The notes under the pieces were generated by a model. The model made no database searches and was not told the origin of the DNA. It worked only from the letters and a program-made list of their open reading frames with translations. From positions 1 through 40,492 of the forward strand of contig JADDQH010000020.1 in assembly GCA_016781485.1 (NCBI GenBank): a DNA stretch of 40,492 nucleotides, given 5' to 3'. The translations under genes were made by a program, and so were the position numbers. How positions within the stretch are numbered: position 1 is the first letter of the stretch; every line of letters starts with the position of its first letter. The DNA is from Chloroflexota bacterium. Lineage in GTDB: Bacteria; Chloroflexota; Limnocylindria; Limnocylindrales; CSP1-4. Below are positions 39,752 to 40,492 of the stretch, in pieces.

Positions 39752-40225
39752 GTGAACCTCCGCCCGGCGTCTGAACTCGCGCCGCTCATCGGCCGAGCGT
39801 TCGTCCGCGAGCGCGGCAGGATCCTTGGCGTGCTTCCTCAGGCGGAAGTCCGACACACCGGCGGAAGCTCCCTTCCGACGGCATTGACGCTCGGAGACCT
39901 CGATATCCACGTCCGAGTCCCGGGCGACGCGTTCGGGCGGGCCGTCGAAGCACTGACCGAGCTCTACGAGGTGTTCCGACCGGATCACTGGACGGACGCG
40001 TTCGCCACGTTCAAGGACGGGCGGGCGACCGATCCACCGGTGGGGGTAGCGCTCACAGCGGTCGGCAGTGAACACGACGATCGGTTCGTGCGTGCCTGGG
40101 AGAAGCTTGCAGCGGAACCGCGCCTGGTGGACGAGTACAACGCGCTCAAGCGGCGGCACGCTCGCGATCCTGGCGCGTGCGAAGTGGAGAAGTCGGCGTT
40201 CTTCACCCGGCTCGTCGGTGGGTAG
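39752..40225 (+). CDS. GrpB/UPF0157 family protein (nucleotidyltransferase fold)
   Basis: A 157-residue protein. The central signature EVRHTGGSSLPTALTLGDLD then IHVRV is the GrpB pattern (H-x-GS-s-xPG-x-xKPxxDxxV); here GS is kept and the Asp pair remains in GDLDIHV, a divergent version. The C-terminus has HDDRFVRAWEKLAAEPRLVD and EYNALKRRHARD, EVEKSAFF, typical of the family (Y-x-x-LK). GTG 39752 chosen. The canonical N-terminal V-x-YDPxWP opening is absent, so it is either a short subgroup or 5'-truncated. Role unknown. Confidence 0.78.
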   Translation: MNLRPASELAPLIGRAFVRERGRILGVLPQAEVRHTGGSSLPTALTLGDLDIHVRVPGDAFGRAVEALTELYEVFRPDHWTDAFATFKDGRATDPPVGVALTAVGSEHDDRFVRAWEKLAAEPRLVDEYNALKRRHARDPGACEVEKSAFFTRLVGG

Positions 40226-40400
40226 TCCCGGCGGGGATACAGGACGAACTCGAGCCCGTCGCGGGGCAGGGCAATGCGTCGTGAGCGAGGTGGCCCGCCG
40301 TGTCTTCACAGATCGACCGGCTGATCCTGCGGTCCACGACCGCGGCCACGTAGTCGGCGACGGGCTCAGGCAGCAGCGCGATGCCGGATCGACTGGACAT
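40203..40400 (-). CDS. Short minus-strand open frame, doubtful
   Basis: From ATG 40400 the frame reads SSRSGIALLPEPVADYVAAV, then VDRRISRSICEDTAGH, and continues with a Cys/Ser-rich tail to 40203, overlapping the 3' end of the GrpB gene. The first half looks protein-like; the tail does not. It may be a remnant or a shadow. Confidence 0.25.
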   Translation of the reverse strand: MSSRSGIALLPEPVADYVAAVVDRRISRSICEDTAGHLAHDALPCPATGSSSSCIPAGTTHRRAG

Positions 40401-40455
40401 CGCTCGATCACGTGAAACGATTCGAGCTGTGGGAGGTGTCACGGTAGCCTCTGCC

Positions 40456-40492
40456 GTGAGTGTCACGCTGCTCGGGTCCGGCAGGTTGGCTC
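40456..40492 (+). CDS. Possible 5' end of a gene leaving the window
   Basis: GTG 40456 opens a frame SVTLLGSGRLA running off the right edge. A -10-like TAGCCT lies at 40445-40450. Only 12 codons are visible. The opening strand followed by GSG would suit a Rossmann- or MBL-type fold, but no call is justified. Confidence 0.3.
   Translation, partial: MSVTLLGSGRLA

Overview
The window is high-GC DNA (roughly two-thirds G+C by eye, strong G/C third-position bias, many GTG starts). It carries no rRNA, tRNA, CRISPR array, insertion sequence or phage gene that I can recognise. Gene style fits a high-GC soil or sediment bacterium: translationally coupled operons, many GNAT acetyltransferases, Nudix and aminoglycoside-phosphotransferase-like genes, large secreted Ig/FN3 proteins, and an excalibur-like cell-surface protein. 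My best guess is Chloroflexota (Limnocylindria/Ellin6529-like); a deep actinobacterial lineage such as Thermoleophilia is the alternative. This is inference, because no phylogenetic marker is present.

Layout. 1-6.8 kb: small single genes (Nudix hydrolase, APH-like kinase, AmrS-type radical SAM enzyme, GNAT, excalibur-like surface protein, small membrane protein) mixed with broken genes: a secreted protein cut by an in-frame amber codon, a truncated GNAT followed by an APH-like scrap, and a frameshifted GNAT. 6.9-9.8 kb (minus): a 981-residue secreted multidomain protein with a good promoter. 10.2-12.4 kb (minus): a frameshifted GNAT, then a methyltransferase and flavin-binding PPOX-fold protein pair. 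12.6-14.7 kb (plus): a TM/coiled-coil protein, a MepA-like LAS peptidase and a conserved unknown protein behind a palindromic site. 14.8-16.0 kb (minus): a VOC protein and GNAT, overlapping. 16.3-19.4 kb (plus): a 1029-residue paralogue of the 981-residue protein. 19.4-21.2 kb: a frameshifted membrane-protein remnant, a DUF2243 protein, and a thrombospondin-type-3 repeat protein on the minus strand with a strong terminator.

21.4-32.5 kb (plus) is the centrepiece: a promoter, a cobalamin riboswitch and twelve tightly coupled genes, btuF-btuC-btuD-cobO-cobS-cbiZ-cbiB-cobD-cobQ-cobU-cobC-cobT. They import corrinoids, adenosylate them, strip the aminopropanol arm (CbiZ), rebuild it (CobD, CbiB), activate cobinamide (CobU), activate the lower-ligand base (CobT), join the two (CobS) and dephosphorylate (CobC). 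No ring-building (cbi/cob early) genes, no bluB and no threonine kinase are present here. The operon therefore looks built for salvage and remodelling of foreign cobamides rather than de novo synthesis.

32.5-40.5 kb: a decayed histidine kinase overlaps antisense with the long C-terminal tail of an MBL-fold hydrolase. Then come a DUF2238/VanZ-like membrane protein, an alpha/beta-hydrolase lipoprotein with an extra C-terminal domain, a beta-carbonic anhydrase with a clear terminator, a nucleotidyltransferase-like protein, a methyltransferase, a 45-residue membrane peptide, a GrpB-family protein, and the start of a gene leaving the window. About eight broken or remnant genes lie outside the B12 operon while the operon itself is intact. 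Real decay and assembly error cannot be separated from sequence alone.
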